Under the pieces are notes generated by a model. The model did no database searches. It saw only the letters and a list, made by a program, of their open reading frames with translations, and had not been told where the DNA came from. 64,000 nt of DNA from Pseudovibrio denitrificans JCM 12308 (GTDB lineage Bacteria > Pseudomonadota > Alphaproteobacteria > Rhizobiales > Stappiaceae), in assembly GCF_001310815.1 (NCBI RefSeq), contig NZ_BAZK01000008.1:310001-374000 (forward strand), given 5' to 3'. This document shows, piece after piece, positions 1 to 11,400 of this stretch. The translations under genes were made by a program, and so were the position numbers. The number at the start of each line of letters is the position of its first letter. The stretch's first letter is position 1.

Positions 1-1060
1 GTCGCGTTGCTCGCATATGGCTCCAGCGCTTTGACGCGGGAATAAGCCGGGCGGATCAGGTTGTAGGTCGCAAAGTCCATATGCCCGTTCGGGTGCAGCT
101 GATCGCCGATGGAACAGCGCGCACCCAGAGACACCATCAGGCAGCACTCATAGGTTAGCGCGTCAGCCCGCTTGAAGCCGCCAAACTCACCCCAGTGCGT
201 ATGGAAGCGTCCCGTCATACCAAGGTACGGCAGGTTCAATGTATCCGCGTACCGTGCTGAGACGGGAAAATGGTCATAGCCCCAGCCACCCGTCGGCAGG
301 CTCTCCAGCTCCAGATGACCGTAATATTGGTAGCGCTCATCCTGACCTTTGTAGATGTGGCCAGAGTTGAAGAAAATTCGCGTATCCGGGAACTCTCCGT
401 TGACCGCTTGCGAAAACCTTTCAAAAAAACGCAAAAGAACGCGTTTATCGTGACTCTTGCGATCATCCGCGCTCAGCGGGTCCAAACCCTCTGATTTCAT
501 TGAGGAAAGGCAGGCGTTACAGGTGCATTCCCACGAGGCAAGGATGTCCATGAACAGCGCTGGCGGATTATAACGCGCGCAAACTTCCTTCGCGATGTCG
601 ATCTGCCGCTGGATCGCGCTTCATGGTTCAGACAGATGGTGTGCCATGTGGGAGTAAGCTGGTTCATGGCGGAGGGTTCGGTGCCCGGATAGTTGGCCGC
701 CGTGTTCTGCGCCTGCATCACACGCCACTCCGGATGCTCGCGGGCCGTCAGCTCATCCCATTGAACTGTCAGGTAAATTGGGGTCGCAATGTCGGCAGCA
801 TGACAGGCCTTGATCATGTCTCCCAACAGGTCTGCATTCTGCAGTTCCGGGTGTGGCTTGCCCACGTTGGTGGGGTAATAACTCCAGCCGTGATGGCAGC
901 GGGCGAACAGGGTGACAGAGTCCACCTCGCCATGCTTCAGCGTTTCAACAAACTGCGTCGGATCAAACTTGGACCCGATCCCTCCAATATGTTCAGAGGT
1001 ATGAAAATCCAGATGAATCTGGCGGTATCGGAAGTCTTTTACTTCTTTTTTCTGGCACAT
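1..1060 (-). CDS. Glycosidase-like protein (GHL6 / beta-galactosidase-trimerisation type), partial and frameshifted
   Basis: The protein starts MCQKKEVKDF at 1060 and runs off the left edge. Sequence such as HLDFHT, CHHGWSYYP and HPEWRV near the N-terminus resembles the TIM-barrel proteins annotated as hypothetical glycosyl hydrolase 6 or beta-galactosidase-trimerisation proteins; this is family recall, not a search. The frame breaks near 617-620. After NHEA the homologous protein continues in another minus frame (AIQRQIDIAKEVCARYNPPA, then a CNACL cysteine pair, and GRFHTHWGEFGG near 180-230) with no stop to base 1. One missing base explains this. The gene begins 4 nt after the permease stop, so it is the fourth gene of the sugar-importer operon, and it probably acts in the cytoplasm on the imported glycoside. 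Exact substrate is unknown. Confidence 0.6.
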
Positions 1061-1063
1061 GAT

Positions 1064-1885
1064 TTAGCCCTTGGAGCCGCTGTTATTTTTGCCGTCAGCG
1101 GAGAAATACTTCTGGAAGAACAAGAAGATAATGAGTGGTAAGATGGAGGTGATGATTGTCGCAACCGCGCGCTGATCCCAGTTGGGTTCATAGGTTCCGG
1201 AGATCGTGGAGAGCATCACCGGCAGCGTCGCATTTTCCCGCAGGAACAACATCGGCAGCAGAAGCGAGTTCCACGTCCACATAAACTGCAGAATGCCAAC
1301 CGCCGCCATCGCCGTTAACGTGTTTGGTAGCACGATAAAAAAGTAGGTCCGTAAATGCCCACACCCGTCCACCTGCGCCGCATCAATCAGCGAGCGCGGG
1401 AAGTTGGAAAGGAAGTTTTTGACCAACAGAACCGACCAGGCGAAGGACAGACCCACGAACGGAATGACCACGGACCAGTAGGTGTCGATCAGCCCCATCT
1501 CGCGCCACAGCTTGAAGAGGGGAATGATAACCACCTGATTTGGAACAACAAATGCGTTCACAAGGATCAGCAGTAAGATCCGGCGGAACGGGAACTTGAG
1601 ATAGTGGAACGCATAGGCCGCTGCTGGTGCGAACAGAACCGGCAGGATGGTCGCGAAGCTGGCCACGGCCAGAGAGTTCAAAAACGCACGGCCAATCGGG
1701 TAGTTGACCCAGACCTCACGCCAGGCTTCCAGCGTGAACGTGAAAGGCTCAATCGTCCACCAGCCATTGACAATCTCGCCTTCCGGACGGATCGACATGG
1801 CGATGATACCCACCAGCGGCACAATCCAGATAACTGCAACAGACCCCAGTACAAAAACAGGCCATTTTGGAGTTTGGTTGATCAT
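1064..1885 (-). CDS. Carbohydrate ABC transporter permease, MalG/LacG type
   Basis: 273 residues, the usual size for a MalG-type permease. It has about six hydrophobic segments and the cytoplasmic EAA-loop sequence DAAQVDGCGHLRTYFFIVLP, which docks on the ATPase. It forms one half of the inner-membrane channel of a CUT1-type sugar importer. Its ATG overlaps the stop of the upstream permease (ATGA at 1882-1885), indicating translational coupling. No ATPase gene is visible between the permeases and the left edge; it may lie further downstream or be shared with another importer. Confidence 0.9.
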   Translation of the reverse strand: MINQTPKWPVFVLGSVAVIWIVPLVGIIAMSIRPEGEIVNGWWTIEPFTFTLEAWREVWVNYPIGRAFLNSLAVASFATILPVLFAPAAAYAFHYLKFPFRRILLLILVNAFVVPNQVVIIPLFKLWREMGLIDTYWSVVIPFVGLSFAWSVLLVKNFLSNFPRSLIDAAQVDGCGHLRTYFFIVLPNTLTAMAAVGILQFMWTWNSLLLPMLFLRENATLPVMLSTISGTYEPNWDQRAVATIITSILPLIIFLFFQKYFSADGKNNSGSKG

Positions 1886-2835
1886 TTGCTCTCCGATGCC
1901 TTGTCCAGAATGAGTGGGATGGAACAGACTATAACCGCGAGCAGAAGCACCACCGTACTTGCAGCACCATAGCCCTGCTTGAAGTAGACAACAGACTCCT
2001 GGTACATGAAGTAACCAACTGTTTCTGTTGAACGAATTGGCCCACCAGCTGTCAGGATGTGGATCATGTCAAACGCTTTGAGGCTGTTCAGCAGGTTGAT
2101 GAAGATCGCAATGCGCACACCGGGAAGGCTGAGAGGCGCCATGATGTAGCGCAGGATCTGAAAGTGGGTTGCCCCATCCATATGCGCCGCTTCAATCTGG
2201 CTTTTCGGGATCGCCTGAATAGCCGCATAGCAGGTGAGCAGAGGCAGACCAGCCTGTGTCCAGACATAGGCCGCAACGACACCCCAGATCGCGGTGGACG
2301 GCTCGCCCAGCCATGGAGACGCCCAGCCTTCCAGCCCAACGATGCGCAGCACGCCGTTGAGAAGACCAAAATCCGGCTGCAAAATGCCCAGCCACATCAA
2401 GCCACTAGCGGTTTCAGAGATGCCATAGGCTGCAAAGATGGCCACGCGGAACGGTGCGGTCTGCTTGGGAGCCAGACCGGAAATCAGCGCAACACTCCAG
2501 CCGATAAAGACGGAAATACCGGTACAAGCCAGTGTCCAGGTCAGCGTGACACGCAGCGCATTCCAGAAATTCGCGTCATTGAACAGCTTGATATAGTTAG
2601 AGAAACCTGCAGGTTTCGGTTGGCTCAATCCGGTCCAGTCAAGAAAACTCACACGGATCGTCTCAAAGAGCGGATACAGCACACCAATGCTGAAGAAGAT
2701 CAGTGTTGGCGCCAGCAGTGCAAATGCAATCCAGTCGGCGCGGCGCAGGTTACCTCCGAAGAGCCGGGTGGCGAGGCCCGCAAAAGGCCCCGCCTGGGTC
2801 TGGGAGGTTAAGATAGACCCATGTTGTACACTCAT
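1882..2835 (-). CDS. Carbohydrate ABC transporter permease, MalF/UgpA type
   Basis: 317 residues with an N-terminal cytoplasmic stretch, about six membrane segments and an EAA loop (EAAHMDGATHFQILRYIMAP). This is the MalF-like partner of the downstream MalG-like permease. The start ATG at 2835 overlaps the stop of the substrate-binding protein by 4 nt and the 3' end overlaps the next permease by 4 nt, so binding protein, MalF and MalG are a tight operon. Substrate is presumably an oligosaccharide or glycoside, judged only from the neighbouring glycosidase-like gene. Confidence 0.9.
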   Translation of the reverse strand: MSVQHGSILTSQTQAGPFAGLATRLFGGNLRRADWIAFALLAPTLIFFSIGVLYPLFETIRVSFLDWTGLSQPKPAGFSNYIKLFNDANFWNALRVTLTWTLACTGISVFIGWSVALISGLAPKQTAPFRVAIFAAYGISETASGLMWLGILQPDFGLLNGVLRIVGLEGWASPWLGEPSTAIWGVVAAYVWTQAGLPLLTCYAAIQAIPKSQIEAAHMDGATHFQILRYIMAPLSLPGVRIAIFINLLNSLKAFDMIHILTAGGPIRSTETVGYFMYQESVVYFKQGYGAASTVVLLLAVIVCSIPLILDKASESK

Positions 2836-4102
2836 TGATAAAGCTCACTCGCTTTAGCTTCGAGCGCTGCAGTGACAGCATCAATGTTCGCATCGCTTGG
2901 GTCGCGAAGGAATTTCTGCAAGCCAACGCGGAACTCACCGCTCAACTCAGCTGGCAGAAGATCATCAAGAACAAAGAAAACGTCTACGAGCGGCAAAATC
3001 TGAGCGTATTTACGCACGATTGGATCGTAGGACGAGGGATCCACGTGCGCGCTCGGTGTTGCAAGGTTCTGCTCTGCAATGATTGCAGCGCCTTCCTTGC
3101 TCAGAACGAAATCAATAAACAGTTCTGCACCTTCCGGGTTCTTCGCTTGCTTCATCACAAGGAAGTTCTTTCCGTCAACACTCATCGCGTTGCCGTATTC
3201 CGGCTTGATCACCGGGAACTGCATGAAGGAGTAGTCTTTCACCGGAGTCAGTGAGTACTCATTCTTGGCACGCTGGTTTGCCCAGGAACCAATCAGCATG
3301 AAGCCGGCCTTCTTGTTCTTCAGCACGGCATCAGCAGCATCTGTCCAGTGAGAGCTGAGCATCGCACCCGGCTCTGCGCAGCAGTCCGCTTCCAGCATGT
3401 CACGCAGATTGCGGAAGGTTTCCTTCACACGGTCATCCGTCCACGCCACTTTGTGCTCAGAAAGTTCCTTTGCAAAGGCTGGACCAGCAGTGCGCAGCAG
3501 TGCGTTTTCAAACCATTCTGTCTGCGCCCAGCTCCGTGCACCGATGGAAACAGGCAGCATGCCGATTTCTTTCAAGGCACTGAAAGAGCTCAGGAAGTCC
3601 TTCCACTGGGTTGGCTCCCCCGCGATACCGGCTTTGGCCAGTGTATCCGGACGATACCAAACACCGGAACGGTTGCCCGCGATGAAGTATGCCCCATAGG
3701 TTTTGCCATGATAGGTTGCCAGATTGCGCCAGCTGTCGTTTAGCGCAGATGACCAGCCATACTGCTCCCATGCAGCGTCAATCGGACGGATCAGATCAGC
3801 ATCCACCAGCTCTTTCTCAAAGGACGGCCAGGTGTTGAGCAGGAGATCAAACTGTTCGCCAGAAAGCATTGCAGAACGAATGCCGGAGCGCGGGTCATCC
3901 CCACCCGCTGCTGGATTGATGTCCTTGATCTCATAGTCTGGATATTTAGCGGTGAAACCCTCTTCCAGTGCGATGATCAGATCACGTTCTGAGCCACCCA
4001 GCCAGTTGAAGATTACCAGCTCTTTGTCAGCTGCAAATGCGGTCCCCCCGCAAATGTCATAGCGGCAATTGCGAGCGCAGATGCCGAATTCAATATTTTC
4101 AT
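2832..4102 (-). CDS. Extracellular sugar-binding protein of the ABC importer (frameshift in signal peptide)
   Basis: About 423 residues, family-1 extracellular solute-binding protein: ELVIFNWLGGSERD, an aromatic-rich middle and ENLATPSAH near the C-terminus. The uninterrupted frame gives a nonsensical N-terminus from 4115. Starting at ATG 4102, with GGGAG 7 nt upstream, gives a proper signal peptide (MKILNSASALAIAAMTFAGG) that joins the mature frame TAFAADKE if one more G is placed in the G6 run near 4048. I therefore choose 4102 and infer a one-base deletion. It captures the sugar in the periplasm for the two permeases, whose genes overlap its stop. Confidence 0.85.
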
Positions 4103-5041
4103 AACAAGCTCCCAAATATGAAACGTTATCAACTTAGATAGATTTTCGGAGCGCTGTCTAGAAAAATTTACGTATTTTTGATGAGTGAATGCTACTTGCT
4201 ACGTCGAATTAGCACAAATCTGCGGCTTTTCTCAGGAGAGTTCAATTGAAATTTCTCATGTATAAATATTTGAGAAATACGATTCTGAGAACTAGTTTGA
4301 GAGAATCTGGCTTCAAGGCAGCTCTAAACCGCATCAGATTACAAGCTTAATTGGAAAGGTTTCAAGTTGCTCATCAACAAGGATGCGCGCTTGAGAGACG
4401 AACACTCTAAAGCATGACGCAATTAGCTACCATCCCCGACGAAGAGTAGTGAAACTGCACTAAGATTTAGAAGAGTTAGCGCTCTTAAAGGAGCGTAGCG
4501 GATGCAAGGTCCGCTTTCAGGATGACAACCACGAAAACAAGCCCCCACTCGCCTTCGCTTTTACGCGCCCAACTCAACCTGAAAACGGACCTAAACGGAG
4601 AAATCCCCCATCATCCAGGACAACTGAGAAGCCCTGACCTCCAAAAAATGAACAAATGACTTGCGAGATGATCCATTCACCCACCAGCCCAAAATGGAAG
4701 GCGCGCCTCCATGTAGCAGCGGCGAAATTCACTCTCTCACTTGCTCTTTCAGACAAGCTGCTCAGTTGCTGGCTATCACCCTACTGTTATTGAAGAATTA
4801 GCCAATCCACGGATCATGGGTGCCGCAGTTTGAAGGGTCAGGATTGTTGGCAGGTAATTCAGTAAAGGCTCATGGCCCCGACATTTTCTTCCCATAGTTT
4901 TCGGGAGATGGATTACCTCCACCAGATCGCGTTGATTGCGTGCATCTGGTTCTGTGCTCAGATGCCTTTGCTCGTTCAAGCCTGAGGATTGAACCACCCT
5001 CTCTACCCGACCCTAAATCGCTGGCGATGCCCGGAGTGACC
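4103..5041. other. Divergent intergenic region, no gene seen
   Basis: About 940 bases between the minus-strand importer operon and plus-strand hmgA. The short frames inside show no recognisable protein. It must hold both promoters. A small inverted repeat, AGCGGA (4497-4502) and TCCGCT (4510-4515), lies near the middle. I see no RNA gene or mobile remnant. Confidence 0.6.
4119..4131. promoter_or_regulatory. Possible LacI-family operator upstream of sugar importer
   Basis: TGAAACGTTATCA is a slightly imperfect palindrome around a central CG, like many LacI/GalR-family operators. It sits 17-29 nt before the start codon of the binding-protein gene, a place where a repressor would block the operon. 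Evidence is the pattern and position only, and no LacI gene is adjacent to this operon inside the window. Confidence 0.3.
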
Positions 5042-6406
5042 ATGGAAAAACCAACTGATCAAAACCCAGAGAGCACCCATGACAGCCGCTATGGAACCAC
5101 ACCGGGATACATGGCCGGGTTTGGCAATGATTTTGAGAGCGAGGCCCTAAAGGGGGCCTTGCCACAAGGACGGAACTCACCGCAACGAGTTGAATACGGC
5201 CTGTATGCCGAACAGCTCTCCGGCTCCCCTTTCACCGCACCCCACAGGACACTGGAACGCTCCTGGCTCTATCGCATCAGGCCCTCCGTTAAACACTTAG
5301 GCCGCCTGCAGAAAATCGCACATCCCTACTGGAAAACCGCCCCCAACAAGATCCCGGATGTCGTGTCTCTTGGTCAGTATCGCTGGGACCCCGTCCCCTT
5401 TCCTGAAGGCCAAAAGCTCACGTTCATCGATGGCATCCGCACCATGACCACAGCCGGAGACGTCGGCATACAGATGGGCATGGCAGCACATGTGTATCTG
5501 GCCAACGCGGATATGAAGGATGAATACTTTTATAATGCCGATGCAGAGTTGCTGGTGGTGCCCCAGATCGGTCGCCTGAAGATCGCAACCGAGTTCGGCC
5601 TGATTGATCTGGAACCGCTAGAAATCTGCATTTTGCCGCGCGGTATGGCGTTTAAAGTCAGCCTGCCAGACGGCAAGGCCAGAGGCTTCATCTGTGAGAA
5701 TTACGGCGCCAAGTTTACGTTGCCTAACCGCGGTCCCATCGGCGCCAACTGCCTTGCAAATCCAAGGGATTTCAAAACGCCAGTAGCGCAGTTTGAAGAC
5801 ATCGAACGCCCATGTCATGTGACGGTCAAATGGTGCGGAGAATTTCACCGAACAACCATCGACCACTCACCGCTGGACGTTGTGGCATGGCACGGCAACT
5901 ACGCCCCTTTTAAATATGACTTGCGCCACTTCTCACCTGTGGGAGCAATCAGCTTCGACCACCCAGACCCTTCAATCTTCACTGTGCTTACAGCCCCAAC
6001 CTCAGAGGAAGGCACGGCCAATATCGACTTTGTGATCTTTCCGCCCCGCTGGCTACCGCAGGAAGATACCTTCCGGCCACCTTGGTACCATAAGAACATC
6101 ATGTCTGAACTGATGGGCAATATTTATGGGCAGTATGATGCCAAACCACACGGTTTCGTTCCCGGTGGCATCAGTCTGCACAACTGCATGTTGCCCCATG
6201 GCCCGGATCAGGAAGCTTTTGAAAAAGCCTCTCACAGCAACTGGGATCCGGTGAAGTTGAAAGACACCATGAGCTTCATGTTCGAGACCCGCTTTCCGCA
6301 GCAATTGACTGAGTTTGCTGGAAAAGAAGCTCCTCTACAGGATGATTATGTGGATTGCTGGTCTGGCCTGGAGCGCAAGTTTGATGGCACTCCCGGCTTA
6401 AAATAA
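5042..6406 (+). CDS. hmgA: Homogentisate 1,2-dioxygenase
   Basis: 454 residues. The enzyme opens the ring of homogentisate to maleylacetoacetate in tyrosine and phenylalanine breakdown, using non-haem Fe(II) in the cytoplasm. The N-terminal [13 protein letters not shown], with [11 protein letters not shown] soon after, is typical. Iron ligands are all present with the same spacing as in the human enzyme: His350 and Glu356 in YHKNIMSE, and His386 in PHGPD. The open frame extends to 4940, but ATG 5042 has a GGAGTG ribosome site and gives the normal length. The usual companions (fumarylacetoacetase, maleylacetoacetate isomerase) are not adjacent. Confidence 0.96.
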   Translation: MEKPTDQNPESTHDSRYGTTPGYMAGFGNDFESEALKGALPQGRNSPQRVEYGLYAEQLSGSPFTAPHRTLERSWLYRIRPSVKHLGRLQKIAHPYWKTAPNKIPDVVSLGQYRWDPVPFPEGQKLTFIDGIRTMTTAGDVGIQMGMAAHVYLANADMKDEYFYNADAELLVVPQIGRLKIATEFGLIDLEPLEICILPRGMAFKVSLPDGKARGFICENYGAKFTLPNRGPIGANCLANPRDFKTPVAQFEDIERPCHVTVKWCGEFHRTTIDHSPLDVVAWHGNYAPFKYDLRHFSPVGAISFDHPDPSIFTVLTAPTSEEGTANIDFVIFPPRWLPQEDTFRPPWYHKNIMSELMGNIYGQYDAKPHGFVPGGISLHNCMLPHGPDQEAFEKASHSNWDPVKLKDTMSFMFETRFPQQLTEFAGKEAPLQDDYVDCWSGLERKFDGTPGLK

Positions 6407-6408
6407 CG

Positions 6409-6557
6409 CTTTTTCACAGGAGCTGACTGTTATTCGGAGTTTACTCTGAAAAATGACAGGTATTCACATAAGTCTCCCTCTGCGCTATCTTTCGTAACAG
6501 TTTTTCATGGGAGCAGTGCATGAGTAAGCCTTTTTCACAGGCCGTAACAGTTTTTCA
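6409..6557. repeat. Two interleaved direct repeats across the fic start
   Basis: CTTTTTCACAGG occurs at 6409-6420 and again at 6530-6541. CGTAACAGTTTTTCA occurs at 6493-6507 and again at 6543-6557. The second copy of each lies inside the first codons of the Fic gene. This could be a small duplication that extended the N-terminus, or recognition sites for a regulator. No function is established. Confidence 0.6.
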
Positions 6558-8046
6558 CGAAAGCTGGCTCCCCGTACCTGCAACCCCAGCAGGCTACTCA
6601 GCGCTAATTGATGCGTATGACTTAAGAGTACCACTTCCGCACAAACTAAGTGCCATCGGAGATCGACACAAGATCATCGATCAAGACGGCTGGCGCATTT
6701 TCACACCTCGCCACGCCCCGGAAGCCACACTGCTGGGCCACCTCACCTTTGCATTGAAAAACGAAGGACTGGATCTGGCACTGCTCAAGCGCTTGTTCCT
6801 TGCCTGCGGTCCGGAACCCATTGAAGAACTGGTAAGATCCCGCCCGACGGGCCGCTATACACGGCGCATCTGGTTTCTCTATGAATGGTTGCTTGGCGAG
6901 CAACTAGACCTGCCCGATGTTGAGACAGGTACCTATGTGGATGCACTGGATACAGACAAGCAATTCGGTGGCAGCTCTGTCTCCTCACCCCGTCATCGCG
7001 TGCGCAACAACCTGCCCGGAACACCTCTGTTCTGCCCTCTCATCTTCCGCAATAAGGATCTGGAGGCCTTTCAGCAGGCCAAACTACAAGAAAAAGCAAT
7101 GGATGCAGCTGCATCCGTTCCCAAAGATCTGCTCGCTCGCACTGCAGCCTTTTTGTTGCTGAAAGACAGTAAGTCCAGCTTCGCCATTGAGGGAGAACGC
7201 CCGGCACATGACCGTATTCAACGCTGGGGCCGCGCCATCGCAGAGGCTGGCAAAACACCGCTGAGCATCGACGAGTTCCTTCGCCTCCAACGCATCGTGA
7301 TTGGTGACGACCGCTTCGTTCATCTGGGTCTGCGTGAAGAAGGCGGCTTCGTCGGCATGCATGACCGCGAAACCCGTATGCCCGTGCCAGATCATATCAG
7401 CGCTAAGCCGGAAGACCTGCGAAGTCTGATGAAAGGCATGATCGACTTTGCACATGACCACGCCAAACATCTGGACCCTGTTCTGGCAGCAGCTGTTCTC
7501 GCCTTCGGCTTTGTTTACGTGCATCCATTTGAAGACGGTAACGGAAGGCTGCACCGCTACCTGATCCACCACGCACTGGCACAGCGCGGCTTCAACCCAC
7601 CCGGTGTGGTGTTTCCGGTCTCCGCAGTGATTCTGGAACGAATCGATACTTACAGACAAGTGCTGGAAGATTACTCAGCTCGCCTCCTCGGCAAGATTGA
7701 CTGGCAACCCACATCCCACGGCAACCTCACCGTGACCAACGAAACAGCAGACTTTTACCGATTCTTTGACGCCACCGCTCATGCAGAGTTCCTCTACGCC
7801 TGTGTAAAACGTACGGTTGAACACGATTTACCCGAGGAAGCCCGCTTCTTACAAAACCACGACCGATTCCAACGCGAGCTCTCCCAACTCATCGACATGC
7901 CCGCCCGCCTGTCCGACTTACTCTTCCGATTCCTGAATCAAAATAACGGAAAACTCTCCCACCGCGCGAGATCAAAAGAATTCGAGGCGCTGACCGAAGA
8001 AGAAACAAAGCGTATTGAAGAGATTTATGAGCGGTGCTTTGAGTAG
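6520..8046 (+). CDS. Fic-family adenylyltransferase, class II (self-inhibited)
   Basis: 508 residues. The Fic core motif HPFEDGNGRLHR starts at His335, the catalytic base; the family usually transfers AMP from ATP to a protein hydroxyl. An inhibitory motif of the (S/T)xxxE(G/N) type, SFAIEG (Ser220 to Gly225), lies upstream of the core, which makes this a class II Fic protein whose Glu224 should block ATP binding. The first ~190 residues form an extra domain I do not recognise. The C-terminus (about 430-508) is helical and may be a winged-helix or target-binding part. ATG 6520 has GGGAG upstream. The target protein is unknown. It stands alone between hmgA and the capsule locus. Confidence 0.88.
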   Translation: MSKPFSQAVTVFHESWLPVPATPAGYSALIDAYDLRVPLPHKLSAIGDRHKIIDQDGWRIFTPRHAPEATLLGHLTFALKNEGLDLALLKRLFLACGPEPIEELVRSRPTGRYTRRIWFLYEWLLGEQLDLPDVETGTYVDALDTDKQFGGSSVSSPRHRVRNNLPGTPLFCPLIFRNKDLEAFQQAKLQEKAMDAAASVPKDLLARTAAFLLLKDSKSSFAIEGERPAHDRIQRWGRAIAEAGKTPLSIDEFLRLQRIVIGDDRFVHLGLREEGGFVGMHDRETRMPVPDHISAKPEDLRSLMKGMIDFAHDHAKHLDPVLAAAVLAFGFVYVHPFEDGNGRLHRYLIHHALAQRGFNPPGVVFPVSAVILERIDTYRQVLEDYSARLLGKIDWQPTSHGNLTVTNETADFYRFFDATAHAEFLYACVKRTVEHDLPEEARFLQNHDRFQRELSQLIDMPARLSDLLFRFLNQNNGKLSHRARSKEFEALTEEETKRIEEIYERCFE

Positions 8047-8428
8047 AAACGTTTACTTAAGATAATCATACTCGCAACACACAATCATAAAAATAAAAAT
8101 TAATTTAAATAATACAACAGAACACAATATACACTTAAAACAAACCAACAACGCACCATAAAATAAATTAAAATTAATAAACCAATATTTTACAAAACTA
8201 AACCATCAAAAAAGCTAACTCCAAGATTTCAAAATTTTCATCATAATTAGAATTATAACTAAAATCATCAATCTAAAATCTCTGCCATTACATTAGATGA
8301 TATAAAAATATCTGTTGATGCGTTCTTTTTTGAAAGTACATTCGCGTCTAGGTTATATATGGAAATTTAACTTTAGATACAGGCATCACAGATCTAGATG
8401 CCATCCCTGTTTGAGTGAGTTTTGCTGC
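8047..8428. other. Very AT-rich leader upstream of the capsule synthase
   Basis: About 380 bases, strikingly A/T-rich between 8060 and 8310 compared with all neighbours, with long A and T tracts. I see no protein or RNA gene. An AAACGTTT palindrome sits at 8047-8054 just after the fic stop. It probably holds the promoter of the rkpA-like gene; A/T-rich DNA of this kind is a typical target for H-NS/MucR-type silencers (inference). Confidence 0.55.
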
Positions 8429-11400
8429 GTGTTGGAAATTGTAGGCCTATCAGTTCGTGTACCCGGTGCTTCAAGTAAAGAAGCTCTATGGCATCTGCTG
8501 AAATCAGAACGGAATAGTATTTCAGAAATACCTTCTGATCGTTGGTCACAGTTCAGATACCTCCATCCGCGCGTATCTGAGCCAGGAAAGGCGTATACAT
8601 TCAAAGCAGGGATTGTAGAAGATCTCTGGGATTTTGATCCAACCGCATTTGGTATATCCCCCCGTGAAGCAGAGCAAATGGATCCACAGCAACGGATCCT
8701 TCTACAGCTTGCTTGGGAGGCAATTGAAGACGCTGGTATTTCGCCAGAAACTCTGGCTGGAGATCATGTTGGCGTTTATGTAGGCGCGTCTGCTCTCGAT
8801 TATGCTAACGAGAGCCTATTCGATCCGAACGTTGCAACAGGTCACTTCATGACCGGCAACACGCTATCCATTATCTCAAATCGTCTTTCTTACATCTTCG
8901 ACTTGAAAGGCCCAAGCTTTACGGTCGACACTGCGTGCTCCTCTTCTCTGGTTGCACTTCACGAAGCCTATCGGGCGCTGAGTTCCGGTCGTATTGATTG
9001 TGCCATTGTAGCGGGTGTGAACGTACTTGCGAGTCCGTTCCCATTTGTCGGTTTTGCGCAGGCAACCATGTTGTCTCCAGATGGTCAGTGTAAAGCCTTT
9101 GATGCCAACGGTAACGGCTACGTGCGTTCTGAAGGTGGTGTAGCACTCGTCATCAAACGGAAGAACGCCCCTCGTTGGAAAGGTCAGCGATCACACGCTG
9201 ACATTGTAGCTGTTGACGTCAACTCTGATGGTCGCACTGTCGGCATGTCCCTTCCATCGGATGTGGAACAAGCCAATCTGCTTGATCGCGTTTACAAAAC
9301 GCACGGAATTGATCCAAACCAGCTCGCATTTGTTGAAACCCACGGTACAGGTACTCGTGTTGGCGATCCGGCTGAAGCTGGTTCCATTGGTCGAACTCTT
9401 GCACAAAAACGACGCGCACCACTGCCTATTGGCTCAGTGAAAACCAATGTTGGTCACTTGGAGCCGGCATCAGGGTTGGTTGGACTAGCAAAATCTATTC
9501 TGGCTCTGCAAAATGATTACTTCCCGGCCAGTCTGCACTTTAAAAATCCAAACCCGGATATCGATTTTGATGGCTTAAACATTAAAGTCGCAGGTGAAGG
9601 CGTTGAGCTTCCTCGTACAGGTGCTCCGCGTTTTGCTGGCGTGAACTCGTTTGGTTTTGGGGGTACCAACGCCCACGTCATCATTAGCGATCCGGATACG
9701 CCAGCTGAAAATGTAACTCAGCTCAATACTCAGCAAAATCAGAGTGCTTTGCTTCTTAGCGCGCCAACCAAAGAAGCACTCGTTGAGCTCGCACAAAAGT
9801 ATGCGCAAGAAAACCTTTTGACTGAAAAAGACAGTCGAAAGATTTGTGCAGCAACATTTCATCGGAAGCGGGCTTTTCAAGAAAAAGCCGTCTTTACAGG
9901 CGCAGATCTAACCTTGTTGAAGACGGCACTTTCCGACTTTGCGAATGATCAGAAAAACACGAATGTCATCTATTCCAACAAAGCTGCAAGCACTGGAAAA
10001 TGCGCGTTTGCATTTTCTGGAAATGGCGCTCAATGGGCAGGCATGGGCCGTGATGCCTACGCTGCAAACGGATCGTTTAAGCAGGTCTTTGATAGTGTAG
10101 ATACAATCTTCGCAGGCTTGTCTGGCTGGTCATTGAAGACTGAACTCTTCAGTGAAACGCTTGAAGAAGATCTTAAAAAGACCAGCATCGCGCAGCCGCT
10201 TCTGTTTGCTGTTCAGGTTGCCCTGTGCAAGGCTCTGGAAGATTACGCACTCAAACCAGACATGGTACTGGGTCACAGCATCGGTGAAGTCGCTGCCGCT
10301 CACATTGCAGGCGCGCTCACTCTGGAAGCTGCTGTAAATCTAGTTTTCCATCGATCTGCGGAACAAGAAGTGGTTGCTGGTCACGGCACCATGGCAGCAC
10401 TTGTGCTCCCTGCCGATGAAGCGCGCCGCCTTGTTGCTAAAAGCGGTTTTGATTCCATTGAAGTTGCAGCTGAAAACAGTCCAAAGTCGGTCAGTTTGTC
10501 TGGCACCAAAGAAGACATGGACGGCTTTGCTAAGTTTGCCCGTGCCAACCATGTTGCCTTCAGAAAAGTTGCGCTGAACTATCCATTCCACAGTCAACTT
10601 ATTGAACCCGTTGAGCGGCCATTCCGCAACGCAGTTGGAACGGTTGAATCTACATCAAGTCACATCCCATTCATCTCCACTGTCACAGGTGCTGTCGCTG
10701 ATGGTGAGGATTTGAATGCTGATTACTGGTGGCGAAACCTTCGCAAACCAGTGCTCTTTTCAAAAGCTGTTGCAACTACTTTGGATCTTGGTGCTGAAAC
10801 CATCATCGAGATTGGTCCAAAACCAATTCTGCAGAGTTATCTCCGCCAGGTTGCAGCTGACAAAGGCGGAAAAGGTTCCGTCCTTTCCAGCTTATCCAAT
10901 GAGCAACTGAATGGAGCCGATCCAGTCATTAATCTGGTGGCACACGCTTTTGTTGCAGGCATTAAAGTCGATACAGACAAGCTATTCGGCAAAAACCCAG
11001 AGGAGCCAGTCAATCTGCCACCTCTGCCTTGGCAAAACAAAAGCTTCCGCTTTGAAAACAGTCATGAAGCCAACATGGGCATCTTCCGGGGGGGAGAACA
11101 CCCTCTGCTTGGATGGCGCCCAAACAACAATTACAATCTCTGGACGACCCATCTGGACCGCTTCACCGTGCCATTCCTGGAAGATCACGTCATTAACGGC
11201 CAGATGATCTTCCCGGGTGCTGGTTATGTTGAGATGGCTCTTGCAGCAGGCGCTTCTTTGTATGGCTCTGAAGCTGTTGAACTCCGGTCCATGGATATTC
11301 TGCAAGCACTTGTCTTAAGCGACGAGTATCTGACGGAAGTTCAAACTGAAATCTCTGGGGAAACAGGCACAGTTAAAATCTCCAGTCGCATGCGCCTGAG

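Noticed and set aside
4776..4997. Minus-strand frame of 73 codons before hmgA
   Set aside because: No recognisable sequence and it overlaps the hmgA promoter.
8046..8056. GAAACGTTTAC palindrome after fic as a LacI operator
   Set aside because: Only an 8-bp core, no LacI gene near, and chance palindromes are expected in A/T-rich DNA.
8315..8428. In-frame extension of the synthase upstream of GTG 8429
   Set aside because: The 38 residues are Arg/His-rich, unlike any synthase N-terminus, and lie in A/T-rich leader DNA; the true start may still be hidden by another missing base.
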